Positions 49,064 through 57,517 of a DNA stretch of 64,000 nucleotides are shown in pieces. The number at the start of each line of letters is the position of its first letter. Positions within the stretch are counted from its first letter, which is position 1. Source of the DNA: Natranaerovirga pectinivora. GTDB lineage: Bacteria > Bacillota > Clostridia > Lachnospirales > DSM-24629. The translations under genes were made by a program, and so were the position numbers. The notes beneath the pieces were generated by a model. The model saw only the letters and a program-made list of their open reading frames with translations. It was not told where the DNA came from and did no database searches. Location: the NCBI RefSeq assembly GCF_004342165.1, contig NZ_SMAL01000007.1:121243-185242 (forward strand), written 5' to 3'.

Positions 49064-49795
49064 TTAAATCCACCCTCCATCAAGTCGAATAACCTGCCCA
49101 GTCAAATAATTGGCACCATCACTAGCCAAAAAACAAACCAAATCAGCAACTTCTTCAGCTGCCCCCATCCTATTACTAGGAATCTCATCAACCAAAGCCT
49201 GTTTCTCATCCTCATCTAAAAAACGATTCATATCCGTCTCAATAGCACCACAAGCAATAGCGTTTACTTGAATATTACTAGGAGCAAGTTCTTTACCTAA
49301 GGCATTGGTAAATGCATTTAATCCACCTTTAGAAGCAGAATAAGCTACTTCACAAGAAGCACCAACTTCCCCCCAAACAGAAGAAATATTAATGATTTTA
49401 CCCATTTTGTTCTGCAACATTTTAGGAATCACATAATGGCAAGTATTAAAAACACTGGTTAAATTAGTATTAATCACATTATGCCAGTCTTCAATAGACA
49501 TGTCAGATAACAAACCTATGTAGGAGATGCCAGCATTATTGACCAAAACATCAATTGAACCTAGGGTATTATAAAAGTGATCTAATATATTGGATGCTGT
49601 ATTAAAATCACTTATATCACCAACCATTTGGGTGACAGTAACACCTAATGCTTTTATCTCTTGTTCCACTTGTTGGAGCAACCCTTCATTATTTTTACAT
49701 ATAATACCGATATTATAACCTTCCTTAGCAAACTTTAAAGCAATGGCCTTACCGATTCCTCTTGAAGCTCCTGTAATAACCACAGACTTACTCAT
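49064..49795 (-). CDS. SDR-family reductase, YmfI-like
   Basis: A 243-residue NAD(P)H-dependent short-chain reductase. TGASRGIGKAIA binds the cofactor; NNAG and the catalytic YSASKGG are present. The segments MSIEDWHNVINTNLTSVFN and ISSVWGEVGASCEVAYSA resemble YmfI, the reductase that finishes the 5-aminopentanol modification of EF-P in Bacillus; a FabG-type role in fatty acid synthesis is the alternative. ATG 49795 follows GAGGTG and overlaps the nfo stop by 8 nt. Confidence 0.8.
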   Translation of the reverse strand: MSKSVVITGASRGIGKAIALKFAKEGYNIGIICKNNEGLLQQVEQEIKALGVTVTQMVGDISDFNTASNILDHFYNTLGSIDVLVNNAGISYIGLLSDMSIEDWHNVINTNLTSVFNTCHYVIPKMLQNKMGKIINISSVWGEVGASCEVAYSASKGGLNAFTNALGKELAPSNIQVNAIACGAIETDMNRFLDEDEKQALVDEIPSNRMGAAEEVADLVCFLASDGANYLTGQVIRLDGGWI

Positions 49796-50654
49796 TCGTA
49801 TCACCTCGTAATAAATGAATTTCTTCTTTATATAAATTCTGTGTTTTACTTATCCAAGGGGTTTCAAGAATTAATGGTTTATCCTTAGCAACTTCATGAT
49901 GAACAATATTATAAATGGCATCAAAACCAATATAATCTTTTCCTTTAGGGTTGTTACCATCAGCACCTATATTGGCATGACGATCTTTTTTTGCACCTAT
50001 AGGATTAAGAGAACCATTAAGATGAAATACTTTAAGCTTTTCTAGACCGATGATTTTATCAAATTCATTTATAACACCATCAAAATCATTAACAATATCA
50101 TAGCCACTGTCATGGGTATGACATGTATCAAAGCAAACGCCAATTTTATCATTATGGGTAACTTTGCTTATAATTCTTTCTAACTGTTCAAATCTAAAAC
50201 CAACTTCTGAGCCTTTACCTGACATAGTTTCTAATAGAACATAGGGCTTTGTAGTAGTATCTAAAACGTTGTTTAATCCTTCTGCAATTCTATCTATGCC
50301 ATAATCTAAATCTTTTTTTGTATAAGACCCTGGATGTACAACAATATAATTTGCCCCTAAAGCAGTTGTTCTTTCAATTTCCTCACCTAAAAAACGAATA
50401 GCCAATTCAAAAATATCATCTTGATAGGATGCAAGGTTTACAATATAAGGTGCATGGACAACAATATCAGAAAGGTTATGAGATTTCATAAACGCATGAC
50501 CTTCTTGTATTTTTAGATCAGTAATGTCTTTTCTTTTTGTGTTTTGAGGTGCACCAGTATAAACCATAAAAGTATTAGAATCATAAGATAAAGCTTCTTG
50601 AGCAGCTTTAATTAAGCCACCTGATATTGAGACATGAGAACCGATTTTTATCAT
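49788..50654 (-). CDS. nfo: Endonuclease IV
   Basis: A 288-residue AP endonuclease that cuts DNA at abasic sites in base-excision repair, using three zinc ions. KIGSHVSISGGL, FDTCHTHDSGYD and HLNGSLNPIGAKKDRHANIG carry metal ligands. The start ATG 50654 follows AAAGGAG; a longer frame to 50726 lacks a site. It is the first gene of a two-gene reverse operon with the reductase. Confidence 0.95.
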   Translation of the reverse strand: MIKIGSHVSISGGLIKAAQEALSYDSNTFMVYTGAPQNTKRKDITDLKIQEGHAFMKSHNLSDIVVHAPYIVNLASYQDDIFELAIRFLGEEIERTTALGANYIVVHPGSYTKKDLDYGIDRIAEGLNNVLDTTTKPYVLLETMSGKGSEVGFRFEQLERIISKVTHNDKIGVCFDTCHTHDSGYDIVNDFDGVINEFDKIIGLEKLKVFHLNGSLNPIGAKKDRHANIGADGNNPKGKDYIGFDAIYNIVHHEVAKDKPLILETPWISKTQNLYKEEIHLLRGDTNE

Positions 50655-50850
50655 AAATACTCCTTTCATACAATTAATGTTAAAAATTGAAGTTATTTCA
50701 CAGGTTAAAAAAAATCTTATCATCAAAAACTATATTACTACTAATAAAATTATTTGTAAAATAAAGTTAAAAAATGTCTTGATTTTATTTTAATATACAA
50801 TAAAATAGTATTTCCAAAAAATCTATTAAAATAATATAAATGTTATACAT

Positions 50851-50879
50851 TTGTAACCATAATTTGTAAATTATATGAT
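50851..50879 (+). promoter_or_regulatory. Promoter of the surface-polymer cluster
   Basis: TTGTAA (50851-50856), a 17-nt spacer, TATGAT (50874-50879). A second candidate, TTGATT (50779-50784)/TAAAAT (50801-50806), lies upstream. Confidence 0.55.
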
Positions 50880-50928
50880 AAAATTATAAATTAAGTGTAG
50901 CAATTCACTGTAACCTTGGAGGTAGACT

Positions 50929-51930
50929 ATGAAAAAAACAAATAATAAATTTATGTATCTCATTTTTTCAATAGGTTTTATAGTATTAATCTCAGCAAGT
51001 CTTTTGATAGGATATGCAAATCCTCATACTAATACACCAAATAATAAACCAATTAACAATAATAATACAAATACAAATCAACAAGAAAATAATAATACCG
51101 TTGTTGTACCTCAACCTGAAAGGCCAAATTCAAAATTAGATTCCATAACTGGATTAATAATTGGAAATGATGGAAGTGGTTTTTTGGTGGATGTTTTAAT
51201 GGTAGCACATTTAGACACGCAAACCAATGAAGTGAAAATAGTGTCTGTTCCACGTGATTTAATCATCGATTTTAGGGAAGAACATTTTAAACATATTAAA
51301 GAAAATAATCCCAGAAATAGAGTATTGTTTTGTAAATTAAGCGAGCTATACGCTTATTTAGGTCATAATGAACAAGCATTAAAAGACTTGATTGCTGTTG
51401 TAGAAATCATTATAGGTTTAGAAATTGACCATTATGTAAAGGTAGATATAGATGCTTTTAAAGATATAGTTGATATAGTTGATGGTGTTGAATTTGATGT
51501 CCCGGAGAATATGTTCCATGAAGACCCACTCCAAGATTTATATATAAACCTTAGAAAAGGTGTCCAAATACTTGATGGAAATAAAGCAGAGCAGTTGGTT
51601 AGATTTAGAGGGTATAGACTTGGTGACCTTAAAAGAATAGAAGTACAAAGAGAATTTTTATCTGTATTAATTACTAAGGTCCTTAGTGAAAGTAATTTAC
51701 AAGAAATATTAAGTATTGTGGATACAGTTTATAAATACCTTGAAACAGATATCTCCTTCTTTGATATTCTAAAGTATGCAAATTATGTTGTTAAAGTGGA
51801 TACTGATAATTTTATGAATACGGATAATATGATAACCATACCTTCTAGTTTTATAAAAATTAATAAAATAGATTATCTAGAGTGGAAGCTAGAAGAAGCA
51901 AATTTAAAAGTAAAAGAGCTTATTGACTAA
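50929..51930 (+). CDS. LCP-family protein with degenerate RxD motif
   Basis: A 333-residue LytR-CpsA-Psr protein. One N-terminal membrane segment (about 10-30) and an Asn/Pro/Gln-rich linker (33-65) are followed by an extracytoplasmic LCP domain. VSVPRDL and VRFRGYRLGDLKRIEVQREF keep the lipid-phosphate-binding arginines. In the first motif the usual R-S/P-D reads LVD (GFLVDVLMV), so one conserved Arg is missing. LCP enzymes attach polymers from undecaprenyl carriers to peptidoglycan. It may be an altered paralogue of the gene at 52041. Confidence 0.85.
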   Translation: MKKTNNKFMYLIFSIGFIVLISASLLIGYANPHTNTPNNKPINNNNTNTNQQENNNTVVVPQPERPNSKLDSITGLIIGNDGSGFLVDVLMVAHLDTQTNEVKIVSVPRDLIIDFREEHFKHIKENNPRNRVLFCKLSELYAYLGHNEQALKDLIAVVEIIIGLEIDHYVKVDIDAFKDIVDIVDGVEFDVPENMFHEDPLQDLYINLRKGVQILDGNKAEQLVRFRGYRLGDLKRIEVQREFLSVLITKVLSESNLQEILSIVDTVYKYLETDISFFDILKYANYVVKVDTDNFMNTDNMITIPSSFIKINKIDYLEWKLEEANLKVKELID

Positions 51931-51968
51931 TGGTGGAAAAAATTGGATGATAATTTAAAACACTTTTC

Positions 51969-51997
51969 TTGTCATAATATAAACCTTTTGCTATACT
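51969..51997 (+). promoter_or_regulatory. Promoter before the second LCP gene
   Basis: TTGTCA (51969-51974), a 17-nt spacer, TATACT (51992-51997), 44 nt before the start. Confidence 0.65.
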
Positions 51998-52040
51998 ATA
52001 AAGTGTTGTTTTAATACATTTTGTCGCAGGAGGAAGAAGC

Positions 52041-53366
52041 TTGAAAAAGAATAATAACAAAAAAAATAATAAACAAAATGACAATAAAAAAGTAATTAAT
52101 AAATTTTTAAAAGTATTTTTAACAAGTATAGCTATCTTTTTAGTTATTGGTTCATTAATTACGGGAGGTTATATTTACTTACTTAGTCAATATGATGGAG
52201 ATGATCTATCTTTTATTAATTTCTCTGGATTTGGGAAAAACCGTAACGAAAGTGGTAAAGGTATAAAAGAAAACTTAACATTCGCTTTTTTTGGTGTAGA
52301 TGAAGATGGCTATAGACCAGACTCACTTATGGTAGGAATATTTAACACAAAAACTAAGAACTTAGACATCGTTTCAATACCTAGAGATACACGTATTGAA
52401 TTACCAGACAGATTATATGCTACGTTAAGGGAAAGAAGAAGTGACACACCAAGAGTTATGAAAATTAATGCTGTATCAGCCTACTCTCATCCTGATAAAA
52501 GAAATGAATATGCAGTAGAAGCTTTAGAAAGTCTTGTACCCATTAAAATCGATTACTATATTAAGTTGAATTTAGAGTCCTTTAAAAAAGTAGTGGATAT
52601 GATTGGGGGCGTTGAAATTACAGTGCCTCAAAACATGGTATATTCAGACCCATATCAAAACTTGTATATAAACTTAAAAGCGGGTAGACAAGTGTTAAAT
52701 GGTGCTCAAGCAGAGCAACTGGTAAGGTTTAGATCAGGCTATGGAGACCAGGACCTTGGTAGAATTCGAATGCAACAAGAATTCATGAAAGAGTTCTCAA
52801 AGCAAATCTTGACAGACAGAAATATATTAAACTTAACAAATATATTGTCAACTGCATTAGAACAGGCAGAGACTAACTTTGAATTTAATGATGTACTACA
52901 ATATATGCAATTTGCCAATGATTTTGATGTGGAGAAGCTAGAAATGGCCACATTACCAGGACAACCAAGAACCGTTGGTGGGGTATCCTACTTTGTTATG
53001 GACGAAGAAGGTACCATAGAACTATTTGAAGAGATTAAAATGAAAAATAAACCAATAGACAAAAAAACTGAAAAGGAAGAGCCAAAATTAATATCTTCAG
53101 TAGGTAAAAATATAGAGGTCTTAAATAGTACAACCATAGGTGGTATTGCAGGAGAAACAAGAGATCTTCTTAGAGAAAAAGGATTTACTGTTGTAAATGT
53201 TGGGAATTTTCTCAGCGGGGCCCTAAATACCACTAAAATTATTGTAAGAGAAGAAAACATGGGAGAAGATTTAAAAGAGTTTTTTAATAATCCAGTTGTG
53301 GAAGTAGATAATCAACTTTCTCCAAGTAATATAGATATTAGAATAATTTTAGGTACTAATCAATAG
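52041..53366 (+). CDS. LCP-family protein with LytR C-terminal domain
   Basis: A 441-residue LytR-CpsA-Psr phosphotransferase beginning at TTG 52041 behind AGGAGG. A Lys/Asn-rich cytoplasmic start is followed by one membrane helix (about 25-52). The LCP domain has the complete YRPDSLMVG, VSIPRDTRIELP and LVRFRSGYGDQDLGRIRMQQ. A LytR_C domain (about 350-440: KNIEVLNSTTIGGIAGET) ends the protein. It probably joins wall polymer to peptidoglycan. The catalytic motifs are intact, unlike the paralogue just upstream. Confidence 0.92.
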   Translation: MKKNNNKKNNKQNDNKKVINKFLKVFLTSIAIFLVIGSLITGGYIYLLSQYDGDDLSFINFSGFGKNRNESGKGIKENLTFAFFGVDEDGYRPDSLMVGIFNTKTKNLDIVSIPRDTRIELPDRLYATLRERRSDTPRVMKINAVSAYSHPDKRNEYAVEALESLVPIKIDYYIKLNLESFKKVVDMIGGVEITVPQNMVYSDPYQNLYINLKAGRQVLNGAQAEQLVRFRSGYGDQDLGRIRMQQEFMKEFSKQILTDRNILNLTNILSTALEQAETNFEFNDVLQYMQFANDFDVEKLEMATLPGQPRTVGGVSYFVMDEEGTIELFEEIKMKNKPIDKKTEKEEPKLISSVGKNIEVLNSTTIGGIAGETRDLLREKGFTVVNVGNFLSGALNTTKIIVREENMGEDLKEFFNNPVVEVDNQLSPSNIDIRIILGTNQ

Positions 53367-53384
53367 CACCGAAAGGGTGGGAAC

Positions 53385-53984
53385 ATGTTATCATTAAAAA
53401 AAGCAAAAATATTTTTGGCACTTAGTGTATTCTGTTTAATGGGGGCTGGATTTTTATTAATGACAACAGCCAATAAAGCCTCTACGCCAGAACCAGGATC
53501 TGTACAAGATCCATTAGTTACAAAAAGTTATATAGATAAAGAGTTAGCAAAGTTAGAGGAACAAATAACAAAAATAGTTAACAATAGTAGTGGTTCTGGT
53601 TCAACTACAATTGAGGTAGAAAAGATTTTAAGTGAGTACAATGTAAGATTACAACAACTAGAAAATCAAATACATACAAAACCTTCAAATGGATCGGATT
53701 CACATAAAAATACAAATTCTTTTATTGTCGTTGAACTAAATGAAAAAGATGTTTTAATCGGTGGAGAAGGAACAGAACTAATCGTAAGAGCTGGAAAGAC
53801 ATTTGTCCTTGACAACTTACATAATAATGGTATACCTAACATGACTACTGGAAAGACTCTATTCTTAGGTGATGCAATTGATAATAACCACTTACTTGTT
53901 ATTCCAAGAGATGACGGAAGAGGAATCGTTAGCAGCACTAAAACTTGGGTAATGGTAAAAGGAGAATATAGTATAATTAAGTAA
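53385..53984 (+). CDS. Membrane-anchored coiled-coil protein of unknown function
   Basis: A 199-residue protein I do not recognise. It has an N-terminal membrane anchor or signal (about 8-28, MGAGFLLMTTANKA). A coiled coil follows (about 48-66 and 80-95; SYIDKELAKLEEQITKIV), broken by a Ser/Gly linker. A C-terminal beta-rich domain of about 85 residues (from VVELNEKDVLIGGEGTELIV) ends the protein. It probably faces the cell surface. It lies 18 nt after an LCP gene, before the LtaS-like gene, so a role in wall-polymer assembly is possible. Confidence 0.6.
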   Translation: MLSLKKAKIFLALSVFCLMGAGFLLMTTANKASTPEPGSVQDPLVTKSYIDKELAKLEEQITKIVNNSSGSGSTTIEVEKILSEYNVRLQQLENQIHTKPSNGSDSHKNTNSFIVVELNEKDVLIGGEGTELIVRAGKTFVLDNLHNNGIPNMTTGKTLFLGDAIDNNHLLVIPRDDGRGIVSSTKTWVMVKGEYSIIK

Positions 53985-54078
53985 TATATAACAATTAGAT
54001 ATTAATTAATCTTAGATGAAAATGATATTTTCAATTAACAAACTTGAGAATTCATTTTCATTATATTGAGGAGAAATC

Positions 54079-55956
54079 ATGTTAAAGGAAATTATTAATA
54101 AAATAAAAGGTAGCAAGTATAATAAGTTTATTAAATTGATCTTTCATTTAGGCTTTATTATAAGTATACTAGTAAAAGTGTTTTATGTTCAGTACTCTGG
54201 AAAATATAATTTACCGCCCTTTAATCAAGAAGTAAATAATAGAATGTTATGGGCAACTTTTTTTACAATCTTAATCCTATACAGTATCATTCAGATTATA
54301 TCTTTTAACAAAACAGAGCTAGTATTGCTTATATCAAATATATTAATAAGTATTTTGTTTTTAGCAGATGTGTTATATTCTAGATATTATGGAATGCCTT
54401 TAGGAATCAATATTATTTTAACTCAAATGGGTGTAGTTGGAGATATAAGCTCAAGTGTTATAACTTTAATTCGGATAAAGGATATTATTTTTTTAATTGA
54501 CATACCTATTTTTATAGTAGTTTTAATAGTCATTAGTAAAACTAAAAAAATCAATTGGATCACTAAAATATCCATTAGTGTCAGTCTATTTATTATAGGC
54601 GTTCTTGGATTTAGATACATATATAAAGATGTAAACCATGTTATTTATAATTATGAAAGAAGATCCATTGTAAAAGATTTAGGAGTACTTTATTATCATT
54701 ATTACGATGTAAAAGATTATATTAAAGTAGAATTTAGTAGAGATAAAAGTTTAAGTGAAGAGGAATATGCTTTAATTACTGACTATTTCTATGAACAAAC
54801 AGTCAATGAATTTACTGGAATAGCAAAAGATATGAACATCTTAGTTATTCAATTAGAAGCTATGCAAGAATTTGTTATTAATCGGACAATTGAAGGGCAA
54901 GCAATCACACCAAACATTAATAGTTTGATAGAAGAAAGCATTTATTTTAATAATTTATATAATCAAGTAGGAAGTGGAAATACATCAGATGCTGAAATGA
55001 TATTGAATAATTCACTATTTGGTTATGGAACAGGATCTACATACTTTATGTTCCCAAATAATTATTTTAGTAGTTTAGGCAATAAATTAAAAGATAATGG
55101 TTACGAAACAATGATGTTCCACGCGTATGAGCCTAGTTTTTGGAATAGGATAAATATTTATAGAAATTTAGGGTTCAATAGATTTTATAATATTAGAGAC
55201 TATGAAATGACGGAGAAAAAGGGATGGAGTTTATCAGATAAAGAGTTTTTTAGACAATCATTAGATTTTATAGAAGAACAAGCAAATGGCAATCCTTTTT
55301 ATGGTCATTTAATCACATTATCTACGCATCATCCTTATGATGCATTTATACATGATGATTTTAATGTTGGGAAATATCAAGGTTCAATGTTAGGTAATTT
55401 TATAAAAGGCGCTAACTATGCAGATCAAGCAATTGGATTATTTTTAGAGGAGTTAAAAGAAAGAGGTCTTTACGACAATACTTTAATTGTTATGTATGGT
55501 GATCACTCTGCTCTATTTGAGGACCAAGCCAGTAATCTATTTGATTATCTTGGGACAGATTATTCTCATTTTAAATGGGAAAAATTACAAAAGGTGACTG
55601 GTTTAATTCATATACCTAATGATAAAAGAAAAATTTTAGTAGATGATCCAGCTGGAAAAATTGATTTACTACCTACAATAGCTAATTTGATGAATCTAGA
55701 AATGCCTTATATGTTAGGAAGGGATACATTAAGTGATACTGAAAATCCTTTTGTTATTAGAAGAAATGGTACTTTAATAACAAATGAGTATTTATATTCA
55801 AGCCAAACAGGATCTGTATACGATATAAATACAGGAGAAAAACTCCCAATAGACTTATACAGAGAAGTAATTTTAGGGAAACAAGAGAAGTTAAGGGTTT
55901 CAGACTTAATATTAAAAAAAGACGCAATAAGGCAAATTATTAAGAACGGAGATTAA
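54079..55956 (+). CDS. LtaS-like polyol-phosphate transferase
   Basis: A 625-residue membrane-bound sulfatase-fold enzyme. Five N-terminal helices (to about 185) are followed by an extracellular catalytic domain. The nucleophile is Thr302 in GNTSDAEM, with the metal ligand Glu in IQLEAM (260) and MYGDHSALF near 470-480. It transfers glycerol-phosphate (or similar) from phosphatidylglycerol to a polymer or lipid anchor, as in lipoteichoic acid synthesis. In this cluster it may instead modify a secondary wall polymer. Confidence 0.88.
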   Translation: MLKEIINKIKGSKYNKFIKLIFHLGFIISILVKVFYVQYSGKYNLPPFNQEVNNRMLWATFFTILILYSIIQIISFNKTELVLLISNILISILFLADVLYSRYYGMPLGINIILTQMGVVGDISSSVITLIRIKDIIFLIDIPIFIVVLIVISKTKKINWITKISISVSLFIIGVLGFRYIYKDVNHVIYNYERRSIVKDLGVLYYHYYDVKDYIKVEFSRDKSLSEEEYALITDYFYEQTVNEFTGIAKDMNILVIQLEAMQEFVINRTIEGQAITPNINSLIEESIYFNNLYNQVGSGNTSDAEMILNNSLFGYGTGSTYFMFPNNYFSSLGNKLKDNGYETMMFHAYEPSFWNRINIYRNLGFNRFYNIRDYEMTEKKGWSLSDKEFFRQSLDFIEEQANGNPFYGHLITLSTHHPYDAFIHDDFNVGKYQGSMLGNFIKGANYADQAIGLFLEELKERGLYDNTLIVMYGDHSALFEDQASNLFDYLGTDYSHFKWEKLQKVTGLIHIPNDKRKILVDDPAGKIDLLPTIANLMNLEMPYMLGRDTLSDTENPFVIRRNGTLITNEYLYSSQTGSVYDINTGEKLPIDLYREVILGKQEKLRVSDLILKKDAIRQIIKNGD

Positions 55957-55957
55957 A

Positions 55958-57517
55958 ATGAAGAAGAAAAGTACTGTTAATACAATTGCAGTTGTAATTT
56001 CGTTAACATTAATTGCAAAATTTATTGGATTTATTCGAGATGCTTTAATAGGAAGCAGATTAGGACAAACATTGCAAGCTGATGCCTATAATTTATCTCT
56101 AGAAGCAACAGTAATGACTTTTTTAAGCATAGGAACAGGTATTAGCATAACGCTTATACCAATAGTTGCTGGACATCTTAGAGACAAGGATCATATAAAT
56201 GCCAATAAGGTGGTTAATAATATTATTAATAGTTTATTAGTAATAGTATTCGGTATAACTATTGTAGGGTTACTATTTTCACCATTTGTTTTAAGAGTTA
56301 TTGCACCTGGATTTGAAGAAAATTTTATGTTAACAGTACATTTGACAATGATAATGTTTCCAGCATTGATTTTTATTGTTCTTGCATATATATTTGTGGC
56401 ATATTTACAAGGAAATGAAATTTTTATAGTCCCTGCATTAATAAGCTTTCCAGGGAATTTTCTTATTATATTTTACTTATTCTTCTTTTTTAATGATTAT
56501 GGCGTTTATGGTTTAGCAATAGCAACACTAATAATATGGATTTTACAATTTTTAATACAAGTTCCTAGTGCAGTTAAAGTAGGTTACAGATATAAATTCC
56601 ATATGGATTTCAAAGATGAAGTATTTAGAAAATTCCTAATAACAATTATACCTATTATTTTTGTAACAGGGATATATCAATTAAATATTCTTTTAATTGA
56701 TAATGTGTTTTCTTCTACAATTGGTAAGGGAAATGTTTCTGCAATACGTTATGCAAATCAAATTTATGTACCAACAGTGACGGTTATTGTATATGGTATT
56801 ACTGCAGTTATGTTTCCCAAATTTAATAAAAGCTTAGTGACAAATAATGTAGAAGAATTTACTAATTCTGTTGCAACTGTTTTAAAAAGCCTTTTTTTCT
56901 TACTTATACCAATGACTATTGGTTTAATACTTGTTTCAATGCCTTTGATAAGTATGATTTATCAAAGAGATCAATTCGATATAAATGCAGTTATTAGCGT
57001 TGCAGGTGTTTTATCATCATATGCATTTGGTATGTTAGGTTTTGGTGTTTTAGATGTACTAAATAAAGGGTTTTATGCATTGAAGAATGTAAAAACGCCT
57101 GTATTTACAGGTGTTTGTATTTTAATAATGAATTTTGTTTTTTCCTATTTTTTAAAATCTAGTAGAATTGGGTTTTTAGGTATACCTTTATCCACATCAT
57201 TATCTTTAATTATAGGTAGTATCATACATTTAACTTTATTTGCTAAAGCTGTAGGTATTTTAGACTTTAAGGGATTATTAAATTGTTTAGTGAAAAGTCT
57301 TTTTGCTGGAATATTTATGGGAATAGGCGTCTATTTTATAAGAGATGTGATACAAAGTTACGAATTTAAAAGTTTATTTATTAAACAAATTAGTACAATA
57401 GTCATTTGTGGGCTTGTAGGTGGTATTTTATATCTTATATTTTCAGTAATTATTAGAGAAGAGAATACAGTAGGGGTTATTAATCAATATAAAGCAAGGA
57501 GAAAAAAAGATGAATAA
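55958..57517 (+). CDS. MurJ/MVIN-family lipid-linked sugar flippase
   Basis: A 519-residue MOP-superfamily membrane protein with about 14 helices. ISLTLIAKFIGFIRDALIGS, the start SLEATVMTFLSIGTGISI and GAxxDxx-type loops match the MVIN family. It could be the lipid II flippase or, given the neighbours, a flippase for a lipid-linked wall polymer. It starts 1 nt after the LtaS-like stop, and its end overlaps the next gene by 8 nt. Confidence 0.88.
   Translation: MKKKSTVNTIAVVISLTLIAKFIGFIRDALIGSRLGQTLQADAYNLSLEATVMTFLSIGTGISITLIPIVAGHLRDKDHINANKVVNNIINSLLVIVFGITIVGLLFSPFVLRVIAPGFEENFMLTVHLTMIMFPALIFIVLAYIFVAYLQGNEIFIVPALISFPGNFLIIFYLFFFFNDYGVYGLAIATLIIWILQFLIQVPSAVKVGYRYKFHMDFKDEVFRKFLITIIPIIFVTGIYQLNILLIDNVFSSTIGKGNVSAIRYANQIYVPTVTVIVYGITAVMFPKFNKSLVTNNVEEFTNSVATVLKSLFFLLIPMTIGLILVSMPLISMIYQRDQFDINAVISVAGVLSSYAFGMLGFGVLDVLNKGFYALKNVKTPVFTGVCILIMNFVFSYFLKSSRIGFLGIPLSTSLSLIIGSIIHLTLFAKAVGILDFKGLLNCLVKSLFAGIFMGIGVYFIRDVIQSYEFKSLFIKQISTIVICGLVGGILYLIFSVIIREENTVGVINQYKARRKKDE

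Noticed and set aside
48898..49083. A 61-codon reverse frame across the 35-bp palindrome
   Set aside because: It overlaps the end of the reductase gene, lacks a start site and is explained by the inverted repeat.
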